DNA of 64,000 nucleotides from UBA9676 sp963730065. GTDB taxonomy: Bacteria > Actinomycetota > Actinomycetes > Streptosporangiales > Streptosporangiaceae. Of this stretch, positions 1 to 7,876 are shown piece after piece; position 1 is the stretch's first letter; each line of letters opens with the position of its first letter. The notes below the pieces were generated by a model. The model was given only the letters and a program-made list of their open reading frames with translations. It was not told the DNA's origin and did not search any database. The stretch is taken from NCBI GenBank assembly GCA_963730065.1, contig CAVSQL010000012.1, forward strand, positions 124,001-188,000. The letters run 5' to 3'. Both the position numbers and the translations under genes were made by a program.

Positions 1-850
1 CCTGGCCGGTCGCGGTGCTGACCGGCGTCACCGTGCCGGAGACCGTGTTGACCACGTAGGCGGTCCCGCCCGACGGGGATATGGCGACCGCCGCCGGCGC
101 GTACCCCACCGGCACGGCGCGGCCCGCGCGCCCGGTGGCGGCGCTGACCGGGGTCACGGTGTCGGAGTCGCCGCCGACCACGAACACCTTCGCGCTGTCG
201 GGCGTGACGGCGACCGAATCGGGCGCCTGGCCAGCCGGAATGGGACGGCCTGCCCGGCCGGTGCCGACGTTGATCGAGGTGAGGCTGTTCGAGCCGTAGC
301 AGGCGACGTAGGCGGTCTGGCCGTCGGGCGCGATGGCGATCGCGAACGGGTAGCTGCCGACCGGGATCGGCAGGCCCGCCCGGTTGGTGGCCGTGCTGAT
401 CGGTGTCACCGTGCCGCTGCCCCAGTCGAGCACGTAGGCGGTCCGCCCATCGGGGGTGATGGCGACCGCCCGCGGGTTCGCGCCGACCTTGATCGGCGGG
501 CCCGCCTGCCCGGTGGCGGTGTTGACCGGGGTGACCGAGTTCGAGCCGTAGTTGGCCACATAGGCGGTCCGCCCGTCGGGCGTGATCGCGATCGCCTCCG
601 GGTTCGCGCCGACCGCGATCGGCGGGCCCGCCTGCCGGGTGGCGGTGTCGACCGGGGTGACCGAGTTCGAGCCGTAGTTGGCCACATAGGCGGTCCGCCC
701 GTCGGGCGTGATCGCGATCGCCTCCGGGTTCGCGCCGACCTTGATCGGCTGGCCGGCCCGCCGGGTCGTCAGGCCGATGGGCGTGACCGTGCCGCCGGAG
801 TTCACCACGAAGGCCGTCGGCTGCTTGGCCGCCGCGGTCTGCGCACCGCC
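1..850 (-). repeat. 42-residue YVTN propeller repeats, 126-bp period
   Basis: Each repeat encodes one propeller blade of 42 residues. Bases 524-614 are identical to 650-740 (91 bp, offset exactly 126 bp), and more diverged copies continue towards position 1. The near-identity of the two copies implies recent duplication or gene conversion inside the gene. Confidence 0.85.
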
Positions 851-2620
851 GGCTGCCTGCCCGGCCGTCGCAGCCGTGCGTGCCCCCGGCACCGCCGTCT
901 GTGCCCCGGCCGCCGGCTGGCCGCCGGTTGCGGCCAGCGCCAGGGTGCCAGCGGGGCCCTGATCGGCGGAGGCCACGCCCTGGGCGGCCGCGAGCGCGGC
1001 CGCGCTCGCTCCGGGCGATGCTGCCGGGGCGGCCGGGCCGTGGCTGAACACGTCGTTGACCGGCTGCGCGTAAAGGTCGTTGCGGGTCAGCGTCCCGAGG
1101 CCCAGCGCGCCCTCGATGGTCCGGAGCAGGCTGTAGTGCGTGTAGCGGGTGTGCGACACGTAGCCCGGCCGGACACCGGCCGACCCGAGCATGAGGGTCA
1201 GCACGCGCTGGGCCGGGTGCTCGTGGTCGTAGCCGTCCTCGTCGAAGGTGATGATGGCCAGGGACCGCTGGGTCCGCCAGGCGGGCGAGGCCATGATGGC
1301 GCCGAGCTCGGTGGCCAGGAACTTGTCGCCGGCCTGGATCCCGCAGCCCTCCATGTCGGCGCAGTCGTCCGGGGCGATCCAGGCGAAGTTCGGCGTGGTG
1401 GCCGCGCTGGCCAGGTCGGTCCGCAGCGCCGGGAGCGGGACCAGGTGCGCCGCGCAGTAGGCGGGCCGGCCGCGGACGTCGGCGAAGTAGGTCATCGGCT
1501 CGTCGTCATTCCAGTAGTACCTGTGCACCGTGTCGTCGCACGGGCCGTTCGCGCTCTGCAGGTATGCCTTCCACGTCTTGTGCTGCGCGTCGATGAGGTC
1601 GCCGATGTTGCGGGCGCGGATCGTGTACTGGGAGTTCTCCTCCAGCGGGTCGGTGAGCGGGACACCGAACGCGCTGCCGCCGGCCAGCGCCAGGTAGTTG
1701 GCGTCGCTCGGGTGCTCCTCGGCGAAGAAGCTGCCCAGGACGCTGGACTGCGGCACCAGGCGGTTGAGGAACGGTGCCTGCGTGGTGTTGCCGAACACCG
1801 AGCCGAAGTCTTCGTTTTCGAAGTAGAACAGGAACACGTGCTGGTAGCGCGGGACGTGCACCGGCGGCGGGGTGAGCGGCGGCGAGCGCCGGACCGGGGC
1901 TGAGACGCTGAACCGCAGGCCGTCGGCCACCGCCCGGTCGTAGCCCACGATGGGGGCGTCCGCGCCGTCGTCGTTGGTCAGCGATGTCGCCAGGACCAGC
2001 GTGACCTGGGCGCTGGCCGTCCCCGGCGGCAGCGCGCCGGTGGCGGCCCGGTGGGCGAGCCGGTCACCGGCGTGGCCGTGGCTGATGGCGCGGTAGCCCA
2101 GCACCTGGCCCGTCGCCGACAGGAATCGCACCTTCACCGTGGCCCAGCTGTTGACCGTGCCGCTGAGCCAGCCCGAAAGCTGGTACCGCGTGCCGCCGGG
2201 CAGTGGCGGGCCGGCCGCCTGCCGCAGCGAGACCACCTGCCTCAGCCGGGCGGTGCCGCCGGCGCCGCCGACGAACAGGCTCCCGCCGGGCACGGCCGGC
2301 CACTGCCCGGTGGCCGGCGAGAGGCGCGGAACGCCGTAATGCACCACGGTCGGCAGGCCGCTGGACACCTGCCAGCCCGGGATCGTGACGGCATCCCAGC
2401 CCTGCGCGGAGACCGCCCCGGTCTGTGCGCCCGGGTTGAGCAGGAGGTTGGTGCCGGGCCCGGCCACACGCTGGCCCGTTAAGGCGGCCAGCGCGGTCGC
2501 CGGAGCCGCCCGCCCGGCCGTGGCTGCGCCTGCCCCCGATGAGGCGGCCGCCAGCGCCGTAGTGCAGCACGCCAGTACGGCGAGCGGGACGGCCAGACTG
2601 CGTCCGAGGATTCTGGTCAT
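1..2620 (-). CDS. Secreted phosphoesterase with C-terminal YVTN beta-propeller (3' end outside window)
   Basis: The start at 2620 has a GGGAGGA ribosome site 7 nt upstream. At least 873 residues are visible and the frame is still open at position 1. Residues 1-35 form a signal peptide (MTRILGRS, then an Ala/Leu core). Residues about 40-245 look like a carbohydrate-binding-type beta-sandwich (NLLLNPGAQTG). Residues about 250-520 are an alkaline-phosphatase-superfamily phosphoesterase (PF04185-like): FYFENEDFGS, EEHPSDANYLALAGG, FDEDGYDHEHP. A low-complexity Ala/Pro linker follows, then from about residue 590 repeats of the type PDGRTAYVANYGSN typical of YncE/YVTN propellers. The protein is probably exported and hydrolyses phosphodiesters or phosphomonoesters; the substrate cannot be told. 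Family assignment is firm, role is inferred. Confidence 0.85.
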   Translation of the reverse strand, partial: MTRILGRSLAVPLAVLACCTTALAAASSGAGAATAGRAAPATALAALTGQRVAGPGTNLLLNPGAQTGAVSAQGWDAVTIPGWQVSSGLPTVVHYGVPRLSPATGQWPAVPGGSLFVGGAGGTARLRQVVSLRQAAGPPLPGGTRYQLSGWLSGTVNSWATVKVRFLSATGQVLGYRAISHGHAGDRLAHRAATGALPPGTASAQVTLVLATSLTNDDGADAPIVGYDRAVADGLRFSVSAPVRRSPPLTPPPVHVPRYQHVFLFYFENEDFGSVFGNTTQAPFLNRLVPQSSVLGSFFAEEHPSDANYLALAGGSAFGVPLTDPLEENSQYTIRARNIGDLIDAQHKTWKAYLQSANGPCDDTVHRYYWNDDEPMTYFADVRGRPAYCAAHLVPLPALRTDLASAATTPNFAWIAPDDCADMEGCGIQAGDKFLATELGAIMASPAWRTQRSLAIITFDEDGYDHEHPAQRVLTLMLGSAGVRPGYVSHTRYTHYSLLRTIEGALGLGTLTRNDLYAQPVNDVFSHGPAAPAASPGASAAALAAAQGVASADQGPAGTLALAATGGQPAAGAQTAVPGARTAATAGQAAGGAQTAAAKQPTAFVVNSGGTVTPIGLTTRRAGQPIKVGANPEAIAITPDGRTAYVANYGSNSVTPVDTATRQAGPPIAVGANPEAIAITPDGRTAYVANYGSNSVTPVNTATGQAGPPIKVGANPRAVAITPDGRTAYVLDWGSGTVTPISTATNRAGLPIPVGSYPFAIAIAPDGQTAYVACYGSNSLTSINVGTGRAGRPIPAGQAPDSVAVTPDSAKVFVVGGDSDTVTPVSAATGRAGRAVPVGYAPAAVAISPSGGTAYVVNTVSGTVTPVSTATGQ

Positions 2621-2670
2621 CGCGGTTCCTCCCGGAGCGCCATTTCGCCGATAACAGCCGTTCGCCTATC

Positions 2671-2699
2671 ATTCAGGTATTGTTTGATCGTTCAGTCAA
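2671..2699 (-). promoter_or_regulatory. Candidate sigma-70-type promoter of the phosphoesterase gene
   Basis: On the minus strand TTGACT (2694-2699) is followed after 17 nt by CTGAAT (2671-2676), about 50 nt before the ATG at 2620. It lies in an AT-rich patch unlike the surrounding sequence. No experimental support. Confidence 0.4.
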
Positions 2700-2963
2700 T
2701 GTTATCGCACGGGCCGGCCGCGGTCCAGAGTTTCGTCCTGCCGAACGGCTTCAGGCGGGCTGGCGGGCGGAATCTCAATAGTGAGGATCCGGCCGGGAGA
2801 ACCAATTCATGCCCATCCCGGGCTAGCACACAATGGCGGGCTCCGCCGCCAGGCGCAGGGGGCGGGCCCGCGGATGGGAGCCCCGTACTCGCCGCGCGCG
2901 GCATCACCGGGCGGATGGATCACGCCGCCCGGGACCGTGCTGCGGCTCCCGCCCGGGACCGTC
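2700..2963. other. Intergenic region, no gene seen
   Basis: GC-rich sequence between the phosphoesterase promoter and the end of the glyoxalase-like gene. Open frames here lack family features and ribosome sites. I see no RNA gene or repeat. Confidence 0.5.
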
Positions 2964-3335
2964 CTACGGCCGCGGTGGCAACTGCTGCAGCGCCCATGTG
3001 TTGCCGTCGGGGTCGCTGAAGGTGACGAACGACCCCCATGGCTGGACGTCGACGTCGCTGGCCTCCACGCCGTGCGCGATGAGCTCCCGCCGGGCGGCCT
3101 CGGCGTCGGCCACGACGACCTGCACGCCCTTCTGCGAGCCCGGCGGCATCTGCGTGACTCCCGTGCCCATCACCACCGAGCACGCCGATCCAGGCGGGGT
3201 GAGCTGCACGAACCGCAGCGTGTCAGTCACCTGATAGTCATGGTCGGCGTGGAAGCCGACCTGGTCCACGTAGAAGGCCTTGGCCCGGTCGACATCGGTC
3301 ACAGGGATGGCCACGAGCTCGATCTTCCAGTCCAT
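2964..3335 (-). CDS. VOC (glyoxalase/bleomycin-resistance) family protein
   Basis: A 123-residue single-domain member of the vicinal oxygen chelate superfamily: N-terminal ELVAIPVTDVDRAKAFY and C-terminal FSDPDGNTWALQQLP are the two hallmark segments of a betaalphabetabetabeta module pair. Such proteins act as lyases, dioxygenases or drug binders; nothing here fixes the substrate. I chose ATG 3335 (MDWKIELV) because homologues begin this way; GTG 3344 three codons upstream is possible. It is followed on the same strand by a broken monooxygenase-like gene. Confidence 0.8.
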   Translation of the reverse strand: MDWKIELVAIPVTDVDRAKAFYVDQVGFHADHDYQVTDTLRFVQLTPPGSACSVVMGTGVTQMPPGSQKGVQVVVADAEAARRELIAHGVEASDVDVQPWGSFVTFSDPDGNTWALQQLPPRP

Positions 3336-3396
3336 GTCCGGCACCGTACCCCGGAGGTCGGACAGTCGGTGCCCGCTGGATGGGCTCCCGGCCGGG

Positions 3397-3664
3397 TCAG
3401 GACACGACGTAGGAGGTGACCTCGAAACCGGCGACCCTCGATGGCGGCGGCAGCTGGGCGGCGGCGAGGAATGGCCGGCTCTTTTCCGCGAATGCCCGCG
3501 CGTTTTCGCCGGACCGCCACACCTCTATTATCCGCGCTCCTTTGTCGTCGATCCCGACGATCCGGCTCAGACGGACCTTGGGCGTCTCTCCGCCCGCATC
3601 GCCGATGGTGCTCGTAAAGCGCTCCCGGCCAAAGTTCTCGCACCACCGTGACCACCCAGCTCAT
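3397..3664 (-). pseudogene. Small dimeric alpha/beta-barrel (ABM-like) protein, frameshifted
   Basis: From ATG 3664 the reading is MSWVVTV; a second frame then gives CENFGRERFTSTIGD and continues through IIEVWRSGENARAFAEK to ITSYVVS-like residues (EVTSYVVS) and a stop at 3397. Joining the frames by removing one base near 3635-3655 gives a coherent protein of about 88 residues resembling small antibiotic-biosynthesis-monooxygenase-like proteins. The second frame has no start codon of its own, since a TGA lies just upstream. It is either a pseudogene or a one-base sequence error. Family placement is tentative. Confidence 0.5.
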
Positions 3665-3687
3665 GTCGGGCGCGTGGCCGATCCAGG

Positions 3688-4785
3688 TCAGGCTGGCCCG
3701 GGAAGCGGCGGCAGCAGCAGGCAGCTGTCGCCGAATTCGTGCCACAGGTAGCCCTCCTCCTCCGCCTCCACGTAGGCCGCGTGCACCAGCTTCGGCCCGG
3801 CGACCGCCTCCAGCAGCGCGAGGTGCGACGCCTCGGGGTCATGCCAGCCGGTGACGAGCCCGCTGACGACCCGCGCCGGATGGCCGACGCCGAGGACCAG
3901 GTCGGTGCGGCCGTGACGGGGCCGCACCGTGCCGCCGGGGCCCGCCGCGCTTTCCAGCGCCCGGGTGCAGGTCGTGCCGACGGCCACCACCCGGCGGCCC
4001 GCGGCGCGGGTCAGGTTGACCAGCTCCGCGGTCGGCTCCGGCACGCTGAACCGTTCCGGCAGCGGCGGCTCACCGGCTTCGAGCGATGCCACGCCAGCAT
4101 GCAGGGTGACCGGCGCGATGACGACACCGGCCGCGAGGAGATCGGTCACCAGGCCCGTCGTGAACGGCCGACCCGCGCTGGGCATCTCGGCGCTGCCGGG
4201 AGTGCGGGCAAACACGGTCTGGTAGGCCGAGAGCGGCCACGGATCCGGGACGTAGGAGTAGCGGATCGGCCGTCCGTGCCAGGCGAGGAACGCGCCGACG
4301 GCGCCACCTGCCGCGACCGCGGCCACCCAGATCCTGGTTGTGGTCGGGCCGGGGTACCGGCGCACCAGCGTGAGCGACGCGCCCGCCGGGAGCGTGACGG
4401 TCTCACCAGGGGCCGCGTCGGTCACCGGCCCGGTCGCGGCGGCGTCCTTCCGCAGCTCGACCAGCCAGGTTGCCTCGCCAGGCGGTCCCTCCCCGGCCGC
4501 GGCCGCCCCCGGGGTTCGCGCCCCGGCCTCTGCCTCACCCGGGGTCCCGTCCTCGAGTGGGCTGGAGAAGTGCACCACCACCGGGCGGCCGTCGCCGCGC
4601 AGGCCATCCACGGCCGCGGCGATGGTGGCTGAGGTGTTGACGACCAGGAGGTCGCCTGCTGACAGGAAGCGGGGCAGGTCGCCGAACCGGGCGTGGAGGA
4701 TGCCGTCCGGCGTGGCGGCGAGCAGCCGGACGCCGTCCCGGCTGAGCCCGCGTTCCTCCGGGGGCCGACTGGCCACGAGCCTCAT
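3688..4785 (-). CDS. queA: QueA-like S-adenosylmethionine:tRNA ribosyltransferase-isomerase
   Basis: 365 residues with QueA signatures in order: LVVNTSATIAAA near residue 50, TLHAGVASLEAG mid-protein, VAVGTTCTRALES, GVGHPARVVSGLVTGWHDPEASHLALLEAVAG, and a C-terminal GYLWHEFGDSCLLLPPL. Classical QueA transfers the ribosyl part of SAM onto preQ1-tRNA to make epoxyqueuosine. This actinobacterial branch is diverged, and no other queuosine gene is nearby, so the tRNA role is inferred. It overlaps the upstream SDR by ATGA (4782-4785), indicating translational coupling and shared SoxR-type control. Confidence 0.75.
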   Translation of the reverse strand: MRLVASRPPEERGLSRDGVRLLAATPDGILHARFGDLPRFLSAGDLLVVNTSATIAAAVDGLRGDGRPVVVHFSSPLEDGTPGEAEAGARTPGAAAAGEGPPGEATWLVELRKDAAATGPVTDAAPGETVTLPAGASLTLVRRYPGPTTTRIWVAAVAAGGAVGAFLAWHGRPIRYSYVPDPWPLSAYQTVFARTPGSAEMPSAGRPFTTGLVTDLLAAGVVIAPVTLHAGVASLEAGEPPLPERFSVPEPTAELVNLTRAAGRRVVAVGTTCTRALESAAGPGGTVRPRHGRTDLVLGVGHPARVVSGLVTGWHDPEASHLALLEAVAGPKLVHAAYVEAEEEGYLWHEFGDSCLLLPPLPGPA

Positions 4786-5474
4786 GGCGCCACCACCGGC
4801 GCGGTGAGGTCGCTCGCGCGGTAACGCCCGCTCGGCGGCCGCTCGTCGAGCAGCCGCAGCAGCGCCGGCACGACGGCCTCCGGCTCCGGCCGGTCGGAGA
4901 TGTCCTCGCCGGGGAACGCCTGCTGGTGCATGTCCGTGCGCATGTCACCCGGATCGAACGCGTAACAGCGCAGCGACGGCTGCTCGGCGGCCAGGACCGC
5001 GGTGAGCTGGTCGAGAGCCGCCTTCGCCGAGCCGTAACCGCCCCACCCGGGGTAGGCCTCGGTCGCCGCGTCCGAGCTGACGTTGACGATGGTGGCCGCC
5101 GCGGTGGCGAGCGGGGTGGCGAGAAGCTGGATGAGGGCCAGCGGGGCGAACACGTTGGTGTCATAGACCCGGCCGAGCTCGTCGAGCGGGTAACTGGCCA
5201 GCGGCGGCTGCGGGCTGGGGCCGAGCCGGCTGGCGTTGTTCACCAGCACGTCGAGCCGGCCGGTCCGGCCGGCCGCCTCCGCCAGGCGGGCGCGGTGACC
5301 GGGGTCGGTCACATCGCCGGGCACCGCGAGGACATCGGCCAGCCCCCGCGCCGCCTCGGTGAGATCGGCCGCCCGCCGGGCGTCGATGATCAGTGACCAG
5401 CCGCGTTGGGCGAGCGCGCGGGCGGCCGCGCGGCCGAGCCCCCGGGACGCGCCGGTGATCAGGGCGATGGGCAT
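4782..5474 (-). CDS. Short-chain dehydrogenase/reductase (SDR)
   Basis: 230-residue classical SDR: TGASRGLGRAAA cofactor loop at the N-terminus, NNAS, active-site S with YGSAK (Tyr-x-x-x-Lys) near residue 150. It is an NAD(P)-dependent oxidoreductase of unknown substrate. The start at 5474 is set by AGGAGG just upstream; a longer in-frame start (MAWTPKAGG) lacks such a site. First gene of a two-gene operon with the QueA-like gene and transcribed from a MerR-class promoter (5503-5533), so probably induced by redox stress or redox-active compounds through the divergent SoxR-like regulator. Confidence 0.85.
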   Translation of the reverse strand: MPIALITGASRGLGRAAARALAQRGWSLIIDARRAADLTEAARGLADVLAVPGDVTDPGHRARLAEAAGRTGRLDVLVNNASRLGPSPQPPLASYPLDELGRVYDTNVFAPLALIQLLATPLATAAATIVNVSSDAATEAYPGWGGYGSAKAALDQLTAVLAAEQPSLRCYAFDPGDMRTDMHQQAFPGEDISDRPEPEAVVPALLRLLDERPPSGRYRASDLTAPVVAP

Positions 5475-5502
5475 GGCTCCTCCTGCCTTGGGTGTCCATG
5501 CC

Positions 5503-5533
5503 ATACTGATACTTGAAGTTAACTTCAAGTCAA
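5503..5533 (-). promoter_or_regulatory. MerR/SoxR-type promoter with 19-bp spacer and palindromic operator
   Basis: On the minus strand, -35 TTGACT (5528-5533) and -10 CAGTAT (5503-5508) are separated by 19 bp. A perfect 20-bp palindrome (5511-5530, centre GTTAAC) lies almost entirely in the spacer. The over-long spacer with a dyad inside is diagnostic of MerR-family activation. The SDR start is 29 nt downstream. Confidence 0.8.
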
Positions 5534-5542
5534 GAGGACCGT

Positions 5543-6025
5543 ATGCACACCACCGACCTGCTGCCGGTCGGCGAGATCGCCCGCCGCAGCGGCTTCGCCG
5601 AATCGGCGGTCCGCTACTACGAGCGGCTCGGCCTGCTGTCAGCAACCCGGACCGCGGGTGGGCAGCGTCGTTTTGCGCGTAGCACACTGAGGCGGCTGGC
5701 GTTCATCCGCGCCGCCCGCAACGTCGGGCTCAGCCTCGACGAGGTAGCGGATGCCCTGGCTTCGCTGCCCGCGGGCCGGACCCCCACCCGCGCCGACTGG
5801 TCCCGGCTGTCCCGTGGCTGGCGGCAGCGGCTGGACGACCAGATCGCCGCGCTCATCGCCCTGCGGGACGGCCTCGACTCGTGCATCGGCTGCGGCTGCC
5901 TGTCCCTGCAGCGGTGCGCCATCTCCAATCCCGGCGACACCGCCCGTACCAATGGGCCGGGCGCGGCCTACCTGCCGACCGGGCTCCGCCGCGGCGGCGG
6001 CCGCCTCGCCGGCCCGCCCGGGTAG
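5543..6025 (+). CDS. soxR: Redox-sensing MerR-family regulator, SoxR-like
   Basis: 160 residues. N-terminal MerR winged helix (VGEIARRSGFAESAVRYYERLGLL, residues about 7-30), dimerisation helix, then CIGCGCLSLQRC near residue 112, which is the [2Fe-2S]-ligating four-cysteine cluster of SoxR. Oxidation or nitrosylation of the cluster would untwist the 19-bp-spaced promoter upstream. I chose ATG 5543 (MHTTDLL) with AGAGGA upstream. An earlier in-frame ATG at 5513 lies inside the operator palindrome and is unlikely. C-terminal 40 residues are Gly/Arg rich. The visible target is the divergent SDR-queA pair. Confidence 0.9.
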   Translation: MHTTDLLPVGEIARRSGFAESAVRYYERLGLLSATRTAGGQRRFARSTLRRLAFIRAARNVGLSLDEVADALASLPAGRTPTRADWSRLSRGWRQRLDDQIAALIALRDGLDSCIGCGCLSLQRCAISNPGDTARTNGPGAAYLPTGLRRGGGRLAGPPG

Positions 6026-6075
6026 CCCGGGTAGCCCCGGGCCGACGGGCCGGCGGGCGCCGCTCGCCGAGCTGG

Positions 6076-6473
6076 CTACCGCCGGGCGCAGGCACGGACG
6101 GCGGCGATGCTCTTGTCAACGTCATCCTCGGTGGTGTTCCAGCAGCTGACGCTGACCCGCATCGCCTTACGGCCGCGCCAGATCGTCGGGCCGCACCAGC
6201 AGGTGCCGTCGTCCTGGACCGCGGCGATCACCGCGTCGGTGCACGATGCATCGCCGAACGCCACGACGACCTGGTTGAGTACGACATCGTTGGGCCAGCA
6301 CTCGCGACCGTGGCGGGCGAGCCGACCTCGTCCAGCATCCGGAGCACCTCGGCGGCATCCCGGCCCGGCCCGGGCAGCGCGAAGTCGAGCCGCGCCAGGG
6401 CGGCCTTAACCTCCGGCGCGGGCACCGTCATGGGCCTGCCTTCCGCCGCCGCGAACCGGCGGTCCGCGGTCAT
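6076..6473 (-). pseudogene. Relic of PLP-dependent decarboxylase/aminotransferase, internal deletion
   Basis: The 5' part reads MTADRRF ... PGPGRDAAEVLRMLDEVGSPATVASAG, typical of the N-terminus of pyridoxal-dependent decarboxylases. In another frame, from about 6290, the sequence reads DVVLNQVVVAFGDASCTD ... GPTIWRGRKAMRVSVS and WNTTEDDVDKSIAAVRACARR, the family's C-terminus. The middle of the protein, including the PLP-lysine region (some 330 residues in a full-length protein of about 450-480), is absent, and the two ends are out of frame. The ATG overlaps the stop of the patatin gene (ATGA), so it was once the second gene of that operon. This is a true deletion, not a base-call slip. Confidence 0.75.
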
Positions 6474-7741
6474 GATGAGGGGGCGGCGGCGGCCTTCTTG
6501 TTCAGCACGAACTGTTTGGCCTGGCTGGCGCTGCGGGGCACGCCGCCGGCGTGGGACATCTCAATGACGAACCTGGTCGCGGCCCGCACCCCGTTGATGA
6601 ACAGCTCATTCTGCTGGTCCGTCGTCAGGTCGAATTGGGTGGCCGTCAGGCCGGCGTTGGGCACGAAGATCGTGCGCGCGGCGGTGGTCTCCTCGATGTT
6701 GTAGCGGTCCCACTCATTCATCATCGTGTGCAGGGCGCGGACGCCCACGCTCAGCGCCGAGCCCGACGCCTCGGTCTCGCCGAAGCTCGTCTGCAGCGAG
6801 GACAGCTTGACCCCGATGGTCGGCCAGCGCGCTGGCTGGCCGTTGACGCGGTCGAACGCGCCGATAGGGAAGTTCCTCAGCATTCCGCCGTCGGTCCAGG
6901 TGACGCTGCCCGCGGCGTAGTGCTGGTGGATCACGCTGCCGTCCGGCATCGCCACATCGACCTCGGCCTCGTTGGCGTCGACCTTGACCGGCTCGAAGAA
7001 GAACGGGATCGACATGGACGCGCGGACCGCCTTGACGACCTCCTGCTCATCGGCGGGCAGCCCGTAGTACCCGTAATCCCACGGCAGCTGTACCAGCTCC
7101 CCGCGGGTGATGTCCGATGTGTGCACAACCAGCCGGTACCGCTTGTTGGGAGGCAGGCTCATGCCCGGGTCGTCCGACTGCGCGATCTTCAGGTCCGCGA
7201 AAGTCCGCACCCCCAGCTCGTCCAGGATCGGCTGCAGCCACTCGGCCAGGTAGTCGCCCGTATACAGCCCTATCTGGTGGGTGAGGATCGCCCCGTCGGC
7301 AATCATTTCCAGGCCCCCGCCCCGGTGGTCGAACCAGTGATGGAGCCTGCTCTCGGGCATGAAGTTCGCGAATACCAGCTGACCGAGGTCGGTGCGCAAA
7401 TCCGGCATCGGCCTCCCGGCCTTGGAGATGGACGCGATCAGGCAGGCGGCGATGGCGCCGGCGCTGGTGCCGGCCACGCGGGGGAAGGAGTACCCGGCCT
7501 CGTCCAGGACGAGCACCGCGCCCGCCAGGCCAATCCCCTTGACGCCGCCACCTTCAAGGGCCAGGTCGGCGCGCAGCTGCGGGCGGTGCTCGGGATCGGT
7601 CGGATCGACATATCCGTCTACCTGCCGCAGGTGCTCGGCGGCGGCGTCGAAGGCCTGCTGGAGCTGCGGATTGCGCGCATATCCCCGTTCGCTGCCCGAA
7701 TCTATCCGCACTTCTGAAGAGGTTGGCTCAGGACTGTTCAT
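6470..7741 (-). CDS. Patatin-like phospholipase
   Basis: 423 residues. Oxyanion-hole motif LALEGGGVKGIGLAGA near residue 65, nucleophile elbow GTSAGAIAA near 90, and catalytic Asp in TWTDGGMLRNFP near 285 form the Ser-Asp dyad of patatin lipases. It probably hydrolyses acyl esters of phospholipids or lipids in the cytoplasm or at the membrane; no signal peptide is seen. ATG 7741 (MNSPEPTS) has GGGGGA upstream; ATG 7756 is an alternative. It is translationally coupled to the decayed decarboxylase downstream. Confidence 0.88.
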   Translation of the reverse strand: MNSPEPTSSEVRIDSGSERGYARNPQLQQAFDAAAEHLRQVDGYVDPTDPEHRPQLRADLALEGGGVKGIGLAGAVLVLDEAGYSFPRVAGTSAGAIAACLIASISKAGRPMPDLRTDLGQLVFANFMPESRLHHWFDHRGGGLEMIADGAILTHQIGLYTGDYLAEWLQPILDELGVRTFADLKIAQSDDPGMSLPPNKRYRLVVHTSDITRGELVQLPWDYGYYGLPADEQEVVKAVRASMSIPFFFEPVKVDANEAEVDVAMPDGSVIHQHYAAGSVTWTDGGMLRNFPIGAFDRVNGQPARWPTIGVKLSSLQTSFGETEASGSALSVGVRALHTMMNEWDRYNIEETTAARTIFVPNAGLTATQFDLTTDQQNELFINGVRAATRFVIEMSHAGGVPRSASQAKQFVLNKKAAAAPSS

Positions 7742-7756
7742 CGGCGTATCCCCCAT

Positions 7757-7876
7757 CGCCCCAGCAATTCAGGTCCGGCGACCCATCGCCATTCTCCCCC
7801 CGGCGACCGCGCCGGGAAAGACAGCGCCATTCACCTGTGCCCAACGCTCTGTGCCGAGGCCAGGCGGCCGCCCGGG
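7757..7876. other. Short spacer between patatin gene and CoA ligase
   Basis: 120 bp carrying the leader of the patatin gene on the minus strand; no further signal recognised. Confidence 0.4.
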
